Assembly (NCBI GenBank): GCA_021791495.1
Contig: JAJYWN010000015.1
Span: 1 to 64,000 of the forward strand
DNA: 64,000 nt
Direction of reading: 5' to 3'
Source: Bacillota bacterium
Lineage (GTDB): Bacteria > Bacillota > Sulfobacillia > JAJYWN01
Within the stretch, counting starts at the first letter, position 1; each line of letters opens with the position of its first letter. Made by a program: the position numbers and the translations under genes. The notes beneath the pieces were generated by a model that made no database searches, was not told where the DNA came from, and saw only the letters and a program-made list of their open reading frames with translations. Below are positions 1-8,958 of this stretch, in pieces.

Positions 1-379
1 TCTGAACGTCGGCCGGGGACAGCAGATGGGGCGGCTTGCTGCCGACGATGCCGGGCAGGTCCTGGCGGCCATGGACGACGACCTCCTGACCGGGCAGCGT
101 CCGCTGGTCGATACCGATCATGGTAAACCGGAGAAAGCCGCCGTCCTCGATCTTGGTCACGATGAGGCCGACCTCGTCCATGTGGCCGGCCAGCATGACC
201 CTGACCCGGGGCTCCTTGCCCTCACCGCGTCGGAGCATGATGCAATTGCCAAGCTTGTCCACCCTTGCCTCGTGGATCAGCGGCGCGAAGGCAACCTTCG
301 TGGCATCGGCGATCTGCATCTCGTGCCCCGAGACGCCGGTGGCGTTGGAAAGCGTCTGTAAGAGTTCCTTGGCTTCCAA
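1..379 (-). CDS. M42 family metallopeptidase, N-terminal part (cut by window edge)
   Basis: Reverse-strand frame of about 126 residues that is still open at the left edge, so only the N-terminal third is present. The residues read LEAKELLQTLSNATGVSGHE and later AGHMDEVGLI. This is the M42 aminopeptidase/endoglucanase pattern, in which the His and Asp of HMDEVG belong to the dinuclear metal site. The family makes large cytosolic aminopeptidase shells that trim peptides. The chosen start is TTG, with AGGAGGG 11 bases upstream; the nearby ATG stops after four codons. It lies 111 bases downstream of the DegV gene on the same strand. Family assignment is firm; substrate is unknown. Confidence 0.88.
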   Translation of the reverse strand, partial: MEAKELLQTLSNATGVSGHEMQIADATKVAFAPLIHEARVDKLGNCIMLRRGEGKEPRVRVMLAGHMDEVGLIVTKIEDGGFLRFTMIGIDQRTLPGQEVVVHGRQDLPGIVGSKPPHLLSPADVQ

Positions 380-490
380 CCTCTCCTACTCCCTCCTCAT
401 GGTTGCGGATGGCGAAATTCCAAGACCTCCCGTCAATTCTACGACAGGCGAGAGATATCCTCCGGACCACGGGGCCTGTCGGCTTCCGGC

Positions 491-1384
491 CTACGGCGCC
501 GGCTGGTCCGCCGTGTCCTCGAAGAACATGATTCCCAACCCATGCGGTCCTACATTGGCCATGATGGCCGGTCCCGCCTCGTAGATGAGGATATCTTTCA
601 GCCCCAGGACTCTCTCCAGCTCCGCGCGGAGCTTCTCGGCCTGTTCGATGAAAGCGGTATGGGCCACTACGCACTTCACGCGTGCGGGGTCCACTACCCT
701 CTGGCGACAGATATCCACCAGTCTGGGGATGATGCGCCCGGAACCCCGCACCTTATCGAAAGCGGCGAGGATGCCGTCATCGAAGGTCAAGATGGGCTTG
801 ATGTTCAGAAGGTTGCCCACCATGGCGGTGGTGCGGCCGACGCGGCCGCCGCGCTTCAGCCACTCGAGGGTGTCCAGGGAGATGAAGAGCCTGAGGCGGT
901 CGATCACCGCGCGGGCCCGTCGCACGACCATGTCCGCGGACCACCCGGCCAGCGCGGCGCGGGCCGCCTCGATGACGGCCAGTCCCTGCCCCATGGAGGC
1001 GGAAAGAGTGTCCAGGACGGTGATGTCCCGTTCCGGCAGAAGCTGACGAGCCATGTCGGCCGACTGGAGGGTCCCCGATAGTTTGGAACTGACATGCAGA
1101 GAGACGATGGGAAGCCCGCTCTTGACCTGCCCGTAAACGCCAAGAAAGTCGTGCGGCGGCGGCTGCGAGGTCTTCGGGGGCATCGCCGACTCCAACATGC
1201 GCTGGGCGAAACCCTGGCGGTTCACGTCCACGTCCCGATAGACCTGATCTCCGAAACGTACATAGACCGGGACGACCATGATCTCCAGCGCACGCGCCAG
1301 ATCGGGCGGGATGTCGGCTACGCTGTCCGTGACCACCTGCACCTGCCTGCCCGGCCGCACCAGCTGATCGGAGTCGTGGGTCAC
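491..1384 (-). CDS. DegV family fatty-acid-binding protein
   Basis: A 297-residue protein with the DegV signature: TDSVADIPPDLA near the N-terminus, a PVYVRFGD strand, the SKLSGT segment that contacts the lipid carboxylate, and a C-terminal domain ending in GLGIMFFED. DegV (FakB-like) proteins bind fatty acids and can present them to a fatty-acid kinase; no FakA is visible here, so the role is inferred from family. The start is placed at GTG 1384 behind GGAGGAGG, giving the usual family length. The longer frame from 1474 would have to cross a perfect hairpin and has no ribosome binding site. Confidence 0.9.
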   Translation of the reverse strand: MTHDSDQLVRPGRQVQVVTDSVADIPPDLARALEIMVVPVYVRFGDQVYRDVDVNRQGFAQRMLESAMPPKTSQPPPHDFLGVYGQVKSGLPIVSLHVSSKLSGTLQSADMARQLLPERDITVLDTLSASMGQGLAVIEAARAALAGWSADMVVRRARAVIDRLRLFISLDTLEWLKRGGRVGRTTAMVGNLLNIKPILTFDDGILAAFDKVRGSGRIIPRLVDICRQRVVDPARVKCVVAHTAFIEQAEKLRAELERVLGLKDILIYEAGPAIMANVGPHGLGIMFFEDTADQPAP

Positions 1385-1418
1385 TGGTGTCTGGCACCTC
1401 CTCCGCGAGGGAAAAGGA

Positions 1419-1445
1419 GGCCGACCGGGCACACGCCGGTCGGCC
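1419..1445 (-). terminator. Perfect 10-bp hairpin between fbp and degV
   Basis: GGCCGACCGG and its exact complement flank a 7-base loop. On the minus strand the stem is followed by a pyrimidine run (TCCTTTTCCCTC) and then the degV ribosome binding site. It could end transcripts from the upstream fructose bisphosphatase gene or be a leader structure of degV. The missing clean U-tract keeps confidence moderate. Confidence 0.45.
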
Positions 1446-1559
1446 GATTCCTTCATTCTTAGAACCCCCGGCAAGATCTACCTCTTCTTCCTGATACTAC
1501 GCCGGGTCACGTATTTCCTATCACCGCGGCTGTGGGCCGCGGTCCGGGGATGACTGGAG

Positions 1560-2654
1560 TCAGGCCGGTTCGAACCGCCCCGCCAGCTTCTTCATGACGT
1601 CGGGCATGGTGGTGTACTCCATCTCGTCCAGGGGGAGGCGATGGGGCTCGAACGGGCCAAGGGTGCGCACGTAGTTCGCGATGAGATTGGCTTCGCGGCG
1701 GGCCTCATCGTAGGCCTGGTCGGCGAAGAAGTCCTGCGGCCCGACGAGCTTGCCGTTGGCGAGCTGGAAACCGAGGCCGATGACCCGCGGCGGCCCGTCG
1801 AACCGGGTCGGGGTGGCGTGGTCGACACCACAGGGCATGAGCGGACCGTGGTGCGAGCCGCGCATCCAGCCGGCCACCAGGTGCGGGTGGGCGAAAGGCT
1901 CCAAGACTTCGCCCACGGCGGGCAGGCCGCTCTGGGCGCGAACGATGCAGACCGGATCGTCTTTCCCCACGTAGCGGCCGGCCATCAGGTTCAGGCGCTG
2001 CGTTGACGAGGTGGCGGCGATGTCACCGGTAGTCTTCGAGTAGATCGACTTGATGCAATACCGGCCGGGCGCGCCGATGAAGATGAGGAGATCGTAAAGC
2101 TCTTCCGGGCAGGAGAAGGTGACCTTCTTATGCTCGATGAGGTCGTGAACCTCGAACTTGAAGCCGGCGTGCGCCTTGGGGTCGATTACCAGACCGATGG
2201 TGTTAAAGGGGTCGGCGAAAATCTTGTAGAGGGGCAAGTTCCAGGCGCCCGGTTCGGTCTTATCGGCCATGAAGATGATGATGGGCTCGGAGGGCCGTTC
2301 CACAAACTCCATTTCCGCCACGCCCGGGCCCATGCCTTTCACGTTTCCGGAGAAGGCATCGGCCAGGAGGTCCTGCCCGGCGCCGTATAGCTTCAGCTTC
2401 TTGGCCTCACCCGTGCAGGCCAGGAAGGTGTCCCAGGCCAGCTTATGGATCTCTTCGTTATCCGTGCCCTGATGGTGGGTCATGACGAGGTTGATGTCGT
2501 CGCCCACGTGGGTCACGTGGTAGTCCACCAGAAGGCCGGACCGCGCGCCAGCCAAGGTTTCCTTGGCCTTCTCCAGCAGGGCCGGGTGGACGCTGGAGTG
2601 ACCGACGTAACCGCCGACATCCGCTTTGATTACCGAAAGAGTGATCTTCTCCAA
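1560..2654 (-). CDS. fbp: Fructose-1,6-bisphosphate aldolase/phosphatase (class V, archaeal type)
   Basis: A 364-residue protein close to the usual length of the bifunctional FBP aldolase/phosphatase of Archaea and some deep-branching thermophilic bacteria. It opens with KADVGGYVGH (residues 10-19), a metal and phosphate site. It also has GRYVGKDDP, whose Lys231 and Asp232-233 correspond to the Schiff-base lysine and metal-binding aspartates of characterised enzymes. The enzyme condenses triose phosphates and dephosphorylates the product, making gluconeogenesis one-way. The start is TTG behind GGGAGG. It is followed by degV and preceded by an M20 peptidase on the same strand. Assignment is very strong. 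Confidence 0.95.
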   Translation of the reverse strand: MEKITLSVIKADVGGYVGHSSVHPALLEKAKETLAGARSGLLVDYHVTHVGDDINLVMTHHQGTDNEEIHKLAWDTFLACTGEAKKLKLYGAGQDLLADAFSGNVKGMGPGVAEMEFVERPSEPIIIFMADKTEPGAWNLPLYKIFADPFNTIGLVIDPKAHAGFKFEVHDLIEHKKVTFSCPEELYDLLIFIGAPGRYCIKSIYSKTTGDIAATSSTQRLNLMAGRYVGKDDPVCIVRAQSGLPAVGEVLEPFAHPHLVAGWMRGSHHGPLMPCGVDHATPTRFDGPPRVIGLGFQLANGKLVGPQDFFADQAYDEARREANLIANYVRTLGPFEPHRLPLDEMEYTTMPDVMKKLAGRFEPA

Positions 2655-2720
2655 TTCCCTGATCCTCCCGCAGGCCCGAAAAGGGCCGTGTTTATTATGT
2701 GGGACACTCTGACTATACTC

Positions 2721-3893
2721 TCACACGGTCTGCATGAGTCGGGCTAAGAGAGCCGTCCGCTCAAGAAGGCCGCGAAGGAGCACGAACTCGCTGACGCCGT
2801 GGGAGCCGCCCCCGACGGCGCCCAGGCCATCTAAGGTGGGGATGCCCAGCGCGGCGGTGAAGTTCCCGTCGCTACCGCCGCCGGTGCTGGCCTCACCCAT
2901 GTCGAACCCGATCTCGTTCGCCAAAGACCTGGCATGCTGGTAGAGGGCCACGATGGCGGGGGTCCGCTCCATGGGCGGGCGGTTTAGGCCTCCGGTGATC
3001 TCGACGATGGCTTCGGGGTTATGGGCCTTCAATCCGAGGATGGCGGGCACGACCCGGTCCGCTTCCGCCACCGTCACGGCGCGGAAGTCGACGTCTCCCC
3101 AGGCTTCCGCGGCCACCACGTTGGCCCGGGTCCCGCCGCCGATGGCCCCCACGTTCACCGTGGTCCCGGTCACAGGGTTGTTATAGGCGTGCATCGCCAA
3201 GATCAGCCGCGCCAGTTCGTCGGTGGCGGAGATGCCCTCCTCCGGGTTCGCCCCGGCGTGGGCGGCGCGCCCCTTTACCCGCACGGAGAACCGGCCGGTG
3301 CCTTTCCGGGATGTCTTGATGCTGCCGGGCCAGACCGACGGTTCCATGACGAAGACGGCCGCGCTCCTTTTCGCTTCCTCTTCGATCAGGCCCCGCGAGG
3401 TCAGGCTGCCGGTCTCTTCGTCCGTGCTGGCCACCACGGTGATCTGGCGTTTCGGCGCCAGCCCCAGGGCCTGCAGCGCCCGGATGGCGTAAAGGGTCTG
3501 GACGTGGCCGTGCTTCATATCGCATACACCGGGGCCGTAGGCGCGGTCACCTTCGACGCGGAAGGGGCGTCGGGCGACTTCGCCCACGGGGAACACCGTG
3601 TCCATGTGCAGGATGACCAGGATCTGCTGGTTCGCGGGCGCGAGTTCCTCGTGCCAGGTCGCCCTAAAGTGCGTGCCGACCTTCTCCTGTGGGTAGGTGA
3701 TGATGTGAAGGCCGTCGGTGGCGAAAGCTTTCGAGAGGAAGTCGGAGTAGCGGTCGGTGTCGGCCTTGGAATCTGACGGCGAATCGATGTTCACAAGGGT
3801 GCCGAGGAACGCGGTCATCTCCGCCTGGCGGGCGGAAAGCCAATCGGTGATGCGGCGCGCGTCCGGCGAAGGTGCGGCGTTGGCTGCGGTCAT
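2721..3893 (-). CDS. M20 family peptidase (carboxypeptidase G2-like)
   Basis: A 390-residue cytosolic zinc peptidase of the M20A/CPG2 group. Visible metal-site motifs are LHMDTVFP (His and the following Asp), GPGVCDMKHG (bridging Asp), STDEETGS (catalytic Glu pair) and a C-terminal GGGSHGVSE (last His). The family removes C-terminal amino acids, often glutamate, or hydrolyses related amides. There is no signal peptide. The start lies only 4 bases after the stop of the thioredoxin-like gene, so the two are probably co-transcribed and perhaps translationally coupled. The exact substrate cannot be read from the sequence. Confidence 0.92.
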   Translation of the reverse strand: MTAANAAPSPDARRITDWLSARQAEMTAFLGTLVNIDSPSDSKADTDRYSDFLSKAFATDGLHIITYPQEKVGTHFRATWHEELAPANQQILVILHMDTVFPVGEVARRPFRVEGDRAYGPGVCDMKHGHVQTLYAIRALQALGLAPKRQITVVASTDEETGSLTSRGLIEEEAKRSAAVFVMEPSVWPGSIKTSRKGTGRFSVRVKGRAAHAGANPEEGISATDELARLILAMHAYNNPVTGTTVNVGAIGGGTRANVVAAEAWGDVDFRAVTVAEADRVVPAILGLKAHNPEAIVEITGGLNRPPMERTPAIVALYQHARSLANEIGFDMGEASTGGGSDGNFTAALGIPTLDGLGAVGGGSHGVSEFVLLRGLLERTALLARLMQTV

Positions 3894-3897
3894 TATC

Positions 3898-4419
3898 TCA
3901 TCTCTCCTCTGTGGCGTGGACTAGTTCTCTTAGCGTTTCCTGGCGGAAGTCGCCGCTGTGATACCGCGCGCGTAGAGCCTGCCGGACCTCTTTCATCCCC
4001 TCGCGCAGGAAATCATGGGCGGCCCGCGGGCGCTCGATCCACCGGCCGATCTCTTGATAACCACTGTCAAGGATGGCCACGGCGGGAATGGTGCGGCGAC
4101 CGTCGCTGAGGAGTTGGTCCATGATATCGGCGTCGGCGTCCCGGTCGAAGAGGCGGACTTCCATGAAGGGACAGACGGACGCGAGCTTGGCGATGATAGG
4201 GACGTTTTCCTGGGCATCCGGGCACCAGTCGGCCGCCACCACCACCACGTCTAGCTTGCCGCCGTGACGCCCCGCCAGCGCCCGGAAATACTCGACGGTC
4301 TCGGGATCGACCTCGATATCCTCGTAGTTCGTGCGGAAAGTGCGTCCATTGACCGGGTATTTCTCGACGAACTGGTCGAAGGTGAGGCCTTGGGCGAAGC
4401 GATCGGCGGTGGTGAACAT
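3898..4419 (-). CDS. Thioredoxin-like protein with a single active-site cysteine
   Basis: A 173-residue thioredoxin-fold protein. The active site reads VVAADWCPDAQENVP: the nucleophilic Cys is present, but the resolving Cys of a CxxC motif is an aspartate. A cis-proline-type segment (RTIPAVAIL) follows. This resembles the thioredoxin_9 group, whose members probably act on mixed disulfides or as thiol sensors rather than as general disulfide reductases. The start is ATG 4419 behind AGGGGGC; a 19-residue upstream extension lacks a site. It precedes the M20 peptidase by 4 bases. Function beyond the fold is not known. Confidence 0.8.
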   Translation of the reverse strand: MFTTADRFAQGLTFDQFVEKYPVNGRTFRTNYEDIEVDPETVEYFRALAGRHGGKLDVVVVAADWCPDAQENVPIIAKLASVCPFMEVRLFDRDADADIMDQLLSDGRRTIPAVAILDSGYQEIGRWIERPRAAHDFLREGMKEVRQALRARYHSGDFRQETLRELVHATEER

Positions 4420-4649
4420 TCGGTTGCCCCCTGTAGCCTGTCTCCAAACAAGTAGTGGGGTCGCGCGATAGCACAACCCGTACAGTTATTTGCTCCGCCA
4501 ACGGGGGTTTCCTGCCCTTCACGAATGGTTTTCGGGGTCGAAAGCGGGTCGGAAGGGATGGCGGCGGCATCCGGCGAATGGCAGCAAAACCGAAAGCCGT
4601 AGCCAGTCTGGATAGGGCGGCAGAGTCAGTTGAAGGAGGAGATTAGGCG

Positions 4650-6398
4650 ATGCGGGGTCGGGCGTTGAAGGAATGGGCCGTCATCATCCTTATCCCCATA
4701 TTGCTTGTCGGGATTTCCCTTTATGCGAAGAACCTGACCATGCAAGAGTGGAACCGGGTCGTCAAGTATAGCTCCCAGTACCTCTACAGCCTGCCGCCGG
4801 GAAAGGTCAGCCCTCCCCTCTCCTCCCAGGTCGTGGTGATCGTGGTGGATGGGCTGCGCGTGGACATGTCCAAACAAATGAGCTCGTACAACCGCCTGCG
4901 TCAGGCGGGGGCGGACCTGATCGCCACTACTGGCCAGCCTTCCCTATCCGACCCGGGGGCGGCGGTCATCGCCAGCGGGACCTACCAAGAGATCCATGGC
5001 GTCACCACTAACTGGTACGAAGGACTGCTGAAGGTCGATAGTATCGTGGCGGCCGCCAAGCGCGCGGGCTTGCGCACAGGCGTCGCCGGCGGCAAGGGAT
5101 ACCAGCAGCTCCACGGTACGAACATCGATGTGGGCAAGTTCTTCGACTGGTACGACACCGATCCGCTGCGTTACGACAACGATGTGGAAAAGGCCAGCAA
5201 AGAACTGCTGGCCATGGACCCGAAGGTCAATTTCTTCTTCGTCCACTACTCCGAGACGGATAACGAGGCCCACGCCCACGGTGGAGTCAGTAAGGAATAC
5301 ACCCAGGCGGCCCAGAACATCGATAAGCACATCCAGAACTTCCTGGCCCAGGTGGACCTCACCAAGACGACGGTCATAATGACGGCCGATCACGGACATA
5401 TCGACACCGGCGGCCACGGCGGTTGGGAGACCATCGTGACGCAGGTGCCCCTAGTCATGGCGGGGCCGGGTATCAAACCAGGCAAGTACGGTACGGTGGG
5501 CCAGGGGGACATCGCCCCCACGGTGGCGGCCCTTCTCGGGGCGCCCATCCCGGAACATGCCACGGGCCGTGTCTTGGACGAGACCCTGAACACCTCGGAC
5601 GAGGTCCTCGCCTCCATACTGCTCAAGGAAGCTGAACAGAAGCAGGCTTTCTACGCCAAATACCTGGCTACGGTGGGCGCGACGGCCGGCGCCGGCAAGG
5701 CGGCCGACGACCACCTAAAGGCGGCGCAGACCGCGGCGTCTACGAAGAACTGGAAGTCCACCATCACGGAAGCGCAGGCGGGACGGTCGGCTTACGCGTT
5801 GGCTGCCAGTGGGGCGCGCACGGCCAAGCTGGCAAGGGAGCGCACGGGACGGCTCCCGTCGGTGCTGGCCTTGGTCCTGGTACCCGGCGCGCTGTTGTGG
5901 TTCCTCGGTCGGAAGCGTGGCCTGGCGGCAGCCATCGGGTCGGCCTTGGTGTACTTCGTCGTCTATAACCTCTTGTTCTTCGGGGTCCACCACTACGCTT
6001 TCTCGCTCTCCTCGTTCAACGAGGAAAGCATGATCCAATCCTACTTCAACCAGCGGATGCTGGAAGCGGCGGTCTCGGTCATCGTCGCCGCGGTGGTCTA
6101 TGGCGTGGTGGCGGGGAGGAGCGGCGCCGGCGGACTGGAGCTGGCATCGGGGGGAGCCGTGGTGTCGGGGCTGGTGTGGTATGGGCTCTTACTCCAGGTC
6201 CTGGTCATGGCTTACCTGTACGGATTGAAGTTCGACTGGATGATCCCCGACCTCAAGATCGGCTTCAAGTTCTACCTGGACATGCTACAAATGGTGGCTA
6301 CCGGCCTGGCGGCGGTGGCGGTGCCCCTGGTGGCGGTAGGGGCCGGTCTGGTCGGCCGGGCCAGCGCGGCACGGGGTACCCGGAGCGTATCTCGGTAA
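4650..6398 (+). CDS. Membrane-anchored phosphodiesterase/nucleotide pyrophosphatase-like protein
   Basis: A 582-residue protein of the alkaline-phosphatase superfamily (type I phosphodiesterase group). An N-terminal membrane segment (about residues 8-25) leads into a domain with VVVIVVDGLRVD, a nucleophile region near GQPSLSDPGAAV, HYSETDNEAHAHG, and TADHGHIDTGGHGG, which carries the metal-binding Asp and His residues. From about residue 400 there are five or so hydrophobic helices. It probably hydrolyses phosphate diesters of lipids, nucleotides or glycopolymers outside the membrane. AAGGAGGAG precedes the ATG. It is divergent from the thioredoxin/M20 operon. Substrate is unknown. Confidence 0.8.
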   Translation: MRGRALKEWAVIILIPILLVGISLYAKNLTMQEWNRVVKYSSQYLYSLPPGKVSPPLSSQVVVIVVDGLRVDMSKQMSSYNRLRQAGADLIATTGQPSLSDPGAAVIASGTYQEIHGVTTNWYEGLLKVDSIVAAAKRAGLRTGVAGGKGYQQLHGTNIDVGKFFDWYDTDPLRYDNDVEKASKELLAMDPKVNFFFVHYSETDNEAHAHGGVSKEYTQAAQNIDKHIQNFLAQVDLTKTTVIMTADHGHIDTGGHGGWETIVTQVPLVMAGPGIKPGKYGTVGQGDIAPTVAALLGAPIPEHATGRVLDETLNTSDEVLASILLKEAEQKQAFYAKYLATVGATAGAGKAADDHLKAAQTAASTKNWKSTITEAQAGRSAYALAASGARTAKLARERTGRLPSVLALVLVPGALLWFLGRKRGLAAAIGSALVYFVVYNLLFFGVHHYAFSLSSFNEESMIQSYFNQRMLEAAVSVIVAAVVYGVVAGRSGAGGLELASGGAVVSGLVWYGLLLQVLVMAYLYGLKFDWMIPDLKIGFKFYLDMLQMVATGLAAVAVPLVAVGAGLVGRASAARGTRSVSR

Positions 6399-6439
6399 CG
6401 GCGCCGGGGTCACCGAAGACCGAAGACTATAGAGAATGC

Positions 6440-6494
6440 ACCGGTGTGCATAGCCTAAAGGAGTTTTGGGCAGGCACACCGGTCTTGTTACCGG
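6440..6494 (+). promoter_or_regulatory. Two mutually exclusive hairpins before the AlaX-like gene
   Basis: A 10-bp perfect stem pairs 6440-6449 with 6474-6483, and an inner stem (GCCTAAA with TTTGGGC) extends it. The 3' arm ends in CCGGT, which can instead pair with ACCGG at 6490-6494. That second stem overlaps the GGAGGG ribosome binding site of the gene starting at 6507. The layout suggests translation control or a terminator of the upstream gene; there is no U-tract. No T-box consensus was found. Confidence 0.4.
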
Positions 6495-6506
6495 AGGGTC
6501 AGGAAC

Positions 6507-7823
6507 TTGGGGACCGAGGTCTCAGAAACGCAGCGGCTGTATTACGACGATCCATACTCGCTGGAATTCCGGGCGAGAATCCTTAAGGCGGCTCCGGCCG
6601 GCGGCGGGCCGCTGTGGAAAGTGGTCTTGGATCGCTCGGCCTTCTACCCCGAGTCCGGAGGACAGCCGGCGGACCACGGCTCCCTGGAGGCGGAGGACGG
6701 GACGGCAGGCGAGCGGGCCACTTGGAAGGTCGTTGATGTGCAGGAGGACGGAGCCGGCGTGGTGCACGTGGTGGAGGCGCCGGGCACGTCTCCTGATCAT
6801 CCGCCGCTGGCGGTAGGCCAACAAGTGCACGTCCACGTCGACCGGGCCCGACGCTTCGACCACATGCAGCAGCATGCGGGCCAGCACATCCTTTCCGCAG
6901 CCATGGTGAACGTGGCCGGCGCCAACACCGTCGGCTTCCACCTTTCCGACCAGAGCGTGACCATCGACCTCGACCTGCCAGCGCTGGATGCCGCCGCCCT
7001 CGAGAAGGCGGAGCAGGAAGCTAACCGCGTGGTCTTTGAGGACCTGCCGGTGTCTTGCGGCTGGTACACGCCCGAAGAGGCCTCCCGCCTCCCCTTGCGG
7101 AAGCCCGCCGGTGACTATGCCAAGATCAGGGTGGTCGAGGTGCAAGGGTTCGACTGGTCGGCCTGCGGCGGCACCCACCCGCGACGGACGGGCGAAATCG
7201 GACTCATCAAGGTTCTCGGGACCGAGAAGATACGCGGCAACGTCCGGGTAGCCTTTGCCTGTGGCGAGCGGGCAAGACAAGAGTTCAAGCTACGTCTCCA
7301 GGTCGTGCGGGCCGCCGGTGCCACCCTGGCTGTCCCCTTGTCCGACATTCCGGCGGCTCTCGAGAAACTGGTGGCTTCCGCCCAGGAGACGAGCAAGGAG
7401 TTGGAACGGGCCCGCAAGGAACTGCTGGCCCACGAGGCCGAGTCTCTCTGGATGGCAGCCGCCACCCAGGACCCCAATCACGTTACCGTAGTCGTCAGCA
7501 AAGTGCTCGCGGGCCGGGATCCCTCCGAGGCCAAAGCTCTGGCGATGGCCATCACGGCGAACCACCCGAACACCTACGCGCTCTTCGGCCTGGAAAGCGG
7601 GGGGCAAGCCCAGATCTTCTTCGCCAGAAGCAAGGACATGACTGGCGGGACAGAAAAGGCGTCTGGCGTCCCCGACGCGCGCGGGCTCCTCGCCGAGGTC
7701 CTGCCACTCCTCCGTGGCCGCGGCGGGGGGACTCCCCTCTTCGCTCAAGGCGGCGGCCCGGACGCCGGGAGCCTCCCGCAAGCCCTTGCCAAGGCAACTG
7801 GGCTGATCCTAACAGGGCGCTAA
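6507..7823 (+). CDS. Alanyl-tRNA editing protein, AlaX-like with DHHA1 domain
   Basis: A 438-residue homologue of the editing half of alanyl-tRNA synthetase. The zinc-site motifs are HAGQH (His123, His127) and CGGTH (Cys220, His224). A coiled linker follows (about residues 270-310), then a C-terminal DHHA1-like domain with a glycine-rich GRGGGTPLFAQGGG segment. Such proteins hydrolyse Ser- or Gly-charged tRNA-Ala in trans. The length matches the long AlaX form. The start is TTG with GGAGGG 8 bases upstream, next to a possible regulatory hairpin. It converges with the small-protein gene at 7820-8110, overlapping by 4 bases. Confidence 0.9.
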   Translation: MGTEVSETQRLYYDDPYSLEFRARILKAAPAGGGPLWKVVLDRSAFYPESGGQPADHGSLEAEDGTAGERATWKVVDVQEDGAGVVHVVEAPGTSPDHPPLAVGQQVHVHVDRARRFDHMQQHAGQHILSAAMVNVAGANTVGFHLSDQSVTIDLDLPALDAAALEKAEQEANRVVFEDLPVSCGWYTPEEASRLPLRKPAGDYAKIRVVEVQGFDWSACGGTHPRRTGEIGLIKVLGTEKIRGNVRVAFACGERARQEFKLRLQVVRAAGATLAVPLSDIPAALEKLVASAQETSKELERARKELLAHEAESLWMAAATQDPNHVTVVVSKVLAGRDPSEAKALAMAITANHPNTYALFGLESGGQAQIFFARSKDMTGGTEKASGVPDARGLLAEVLPLLRGRGGGTPLFAQGGGPDAGSLPQALAKATGLILTGR

Positions 7824-8110
7824 GCCCGCAGAGAACTTGATGGGCCGCTCCGTGGAGGCCTGCGCCCAATCCGCCGGGATTGTCCGGTGAATTGGCCTAA
7901 GTCGATTCTGGGGAAGGCTTCGGCCAGAGTCTTCGCATCCTGCGGCTGGAGTCCCGCGTGTTTGAGCTCCTCTTCGAAGATCTTAGCAGCCCGCGCATGC
8001 GCATACTTGAGGCGCCGCAGGCTGCCCAGGAGCCGAAAGACAACGACGGGCAACCGAACGAGGGATGCACTGACTACCCAGGCGGTCTCGACGAGGGACT
8101 GTAGCCTCAT
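7820..8110 (-). CDS. Small protein of unknown function in the sigma-factor operon
   Basis: A 96-residue protein that I do not recognise. The first 35 residues are moderately hydrophobic (ASLVRLPVVVFRLLGSL). The middle is a basic helix (RRLKYAHARAAKIFEEELKHAG) and the tail is Arg/Ser/Pro rich. The ATG has GGAAG about 8 bases upstream. It is the last gene of a minus-strand series sigma factor, anti-sigma, 92-residue protein, this protein. Membrane association is plausible. The overlap with the end of the converging AlaX-like gene is only 4 bases. Confidence 0.6.
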   Translation of the reverse strand: MRLQSLVETAWVVSASLVRLPVVVFRLLGSLRRLKYAHARAAKIFEEELKHAGLQPQDAKTLAEAFPRIDLGQFTGQSRRIGRRPPRSGPSSSLRA

Positions 8111-8142
8111 GGCTGACTTCCGTTCATAGTAGGTCTTCTCAG

Positions 8143-8421
8143 CTAGCCTTTGGAGGAGCCGATGTTGAGACCCTTCATGAAGGAGTTCTGGTTGGCCAGA
8201 TACTCCCGGGCCATAGCCAAGGCCTGGTCATTCGGAATACCCGCCTCGACTAGGCTGTTATAGAAGGCCGCCACCGCCCTGCCCATCTCCCGGCCGGCTT
8301 CCTCTGAGTAGGCAGATTTCCTGATGCCTTCGATGAGCTTGGGGATCTCGGTGCTCAGCATGGTGAAAACAGCCGGCATCTCTTTCATTGCGGCTTGGAT
8401 CTCTTCAGTCTTGTCGGACAT
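8143..8421 (-). CDS. 92-residue protein of unknown function in the sigma-factor operon
   Basis: An acidic, mostly helical 92-residue protein beginning MSDKTEEIQAAMKEMPAVF, with no membrane segment, cysteines or motif I recognise. The ATG is preceded by GGAAGGGAG at good spacing. It sits between the anti-sigma gene (51 bases upstream) and another small gene, on the same strand. Membership of the sigma-factor operon suggests a product controlled by that sigma factor or part of the stress response. No function is assigned. Confidence 0.7.
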   Translation of the reverse strand: MSDKTEEIQAAMKEMPAVFTMLSTEIPKLIEGIRKSAYSEEAGREMGRAVAAFYNSLVEAGIPNDQALAMAREYLANQNSFMKGLNIGSSKG

Positions 8422-8472
8422 TTTCGGTTCTCCCTTCCACTTCTGGTACGCGGTCTTGTAGCGCCAACGGCC

Positions 8473-8958
8473 TCACCTATGCCTGAAAAAGGGGAGGTCA
8501 AGGCTGAGTCCCATAGGTAACGCCAGAGCCACTTGCGGTGCCTGCAGCCGGGAAACCCCGGCCACCCATAAGACGACAGGGCCAAGGAGGTCCAGGCCTG
8601 GAACAGCCCCGGCAGCTGCCAATGGTGGGGGCACGTTCACCGGAGACGGTCCCGAAGTTGACGGTAGCCGGCGAACGTCGGCGTCCTGAGGAACAGACGG
8701 TTCTACCTCTGCCAAGATGGCTCGCCACAGCCGTTCTCGGACCTCAGGGCCGGGGGATGTGGCCGACCGCATCGAAGCTCGCCATTGGGCCACTTCAGCT
8801 GCGGCAAACAGGCAAGCGTGGCAGGACAGTAGATGGGTACTGATGGCATCCCGGTCGGCCGGTTCCAGATTCCCACTCAGGTACTCGACTAAGCTCTCTT
8901 CTACCTTCTGGCAGATCAGATTCGGGTCTGCCGCTTGCCTTGACACGTCCACCGTCAC
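8473..8958 (-). CDS. Zinc-finger anti-sigma factor
   Basis: A 161-residue protein with the anti-sigma zinc-finger pattern: an N-terminal helix (QKVEESLVEYLSGNL) and HLLSCHAC, the His-x3-Cys-x2-Cys site typical of ZAS-domain anti-sigmas. A proline-rich linker precedes one likely membrane segment near the C-terminus (LLGPVVLWVAGV). The GTG start overlaps the sigma-factor stop in a GTGA junction and has GGGAGGTGG upstream, so the two proteins are probably made in fixed ratio. It should hold the neighbouring ECF sigma factor inactive until a signal arrives. A longer reading frame upstream is rejected because it lies inside the sigma gene. Confidence 0.85.
   Translation of the reverse strand: MTVDVSRQAADPNLICQKVEESLVEYLSGNLEPADRDAISTHLLSCHACLFAAAEVAQWRASMRSATSPGPEVRERLWRAILAEVEPSVPQDADVRRLPSTSGPSPVNVPPPLAAAGAVPGLDLLGPVVLWVAGVSRLQAPQVALALPMGLSLDLPFFRHR

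Noticed and set aside
6399-6506. T-box riboswitch before the AlaX-like gene
   Set aside because: No T-box sequence or specifier-loop arrangement was found; only two simple hairpins are visible.
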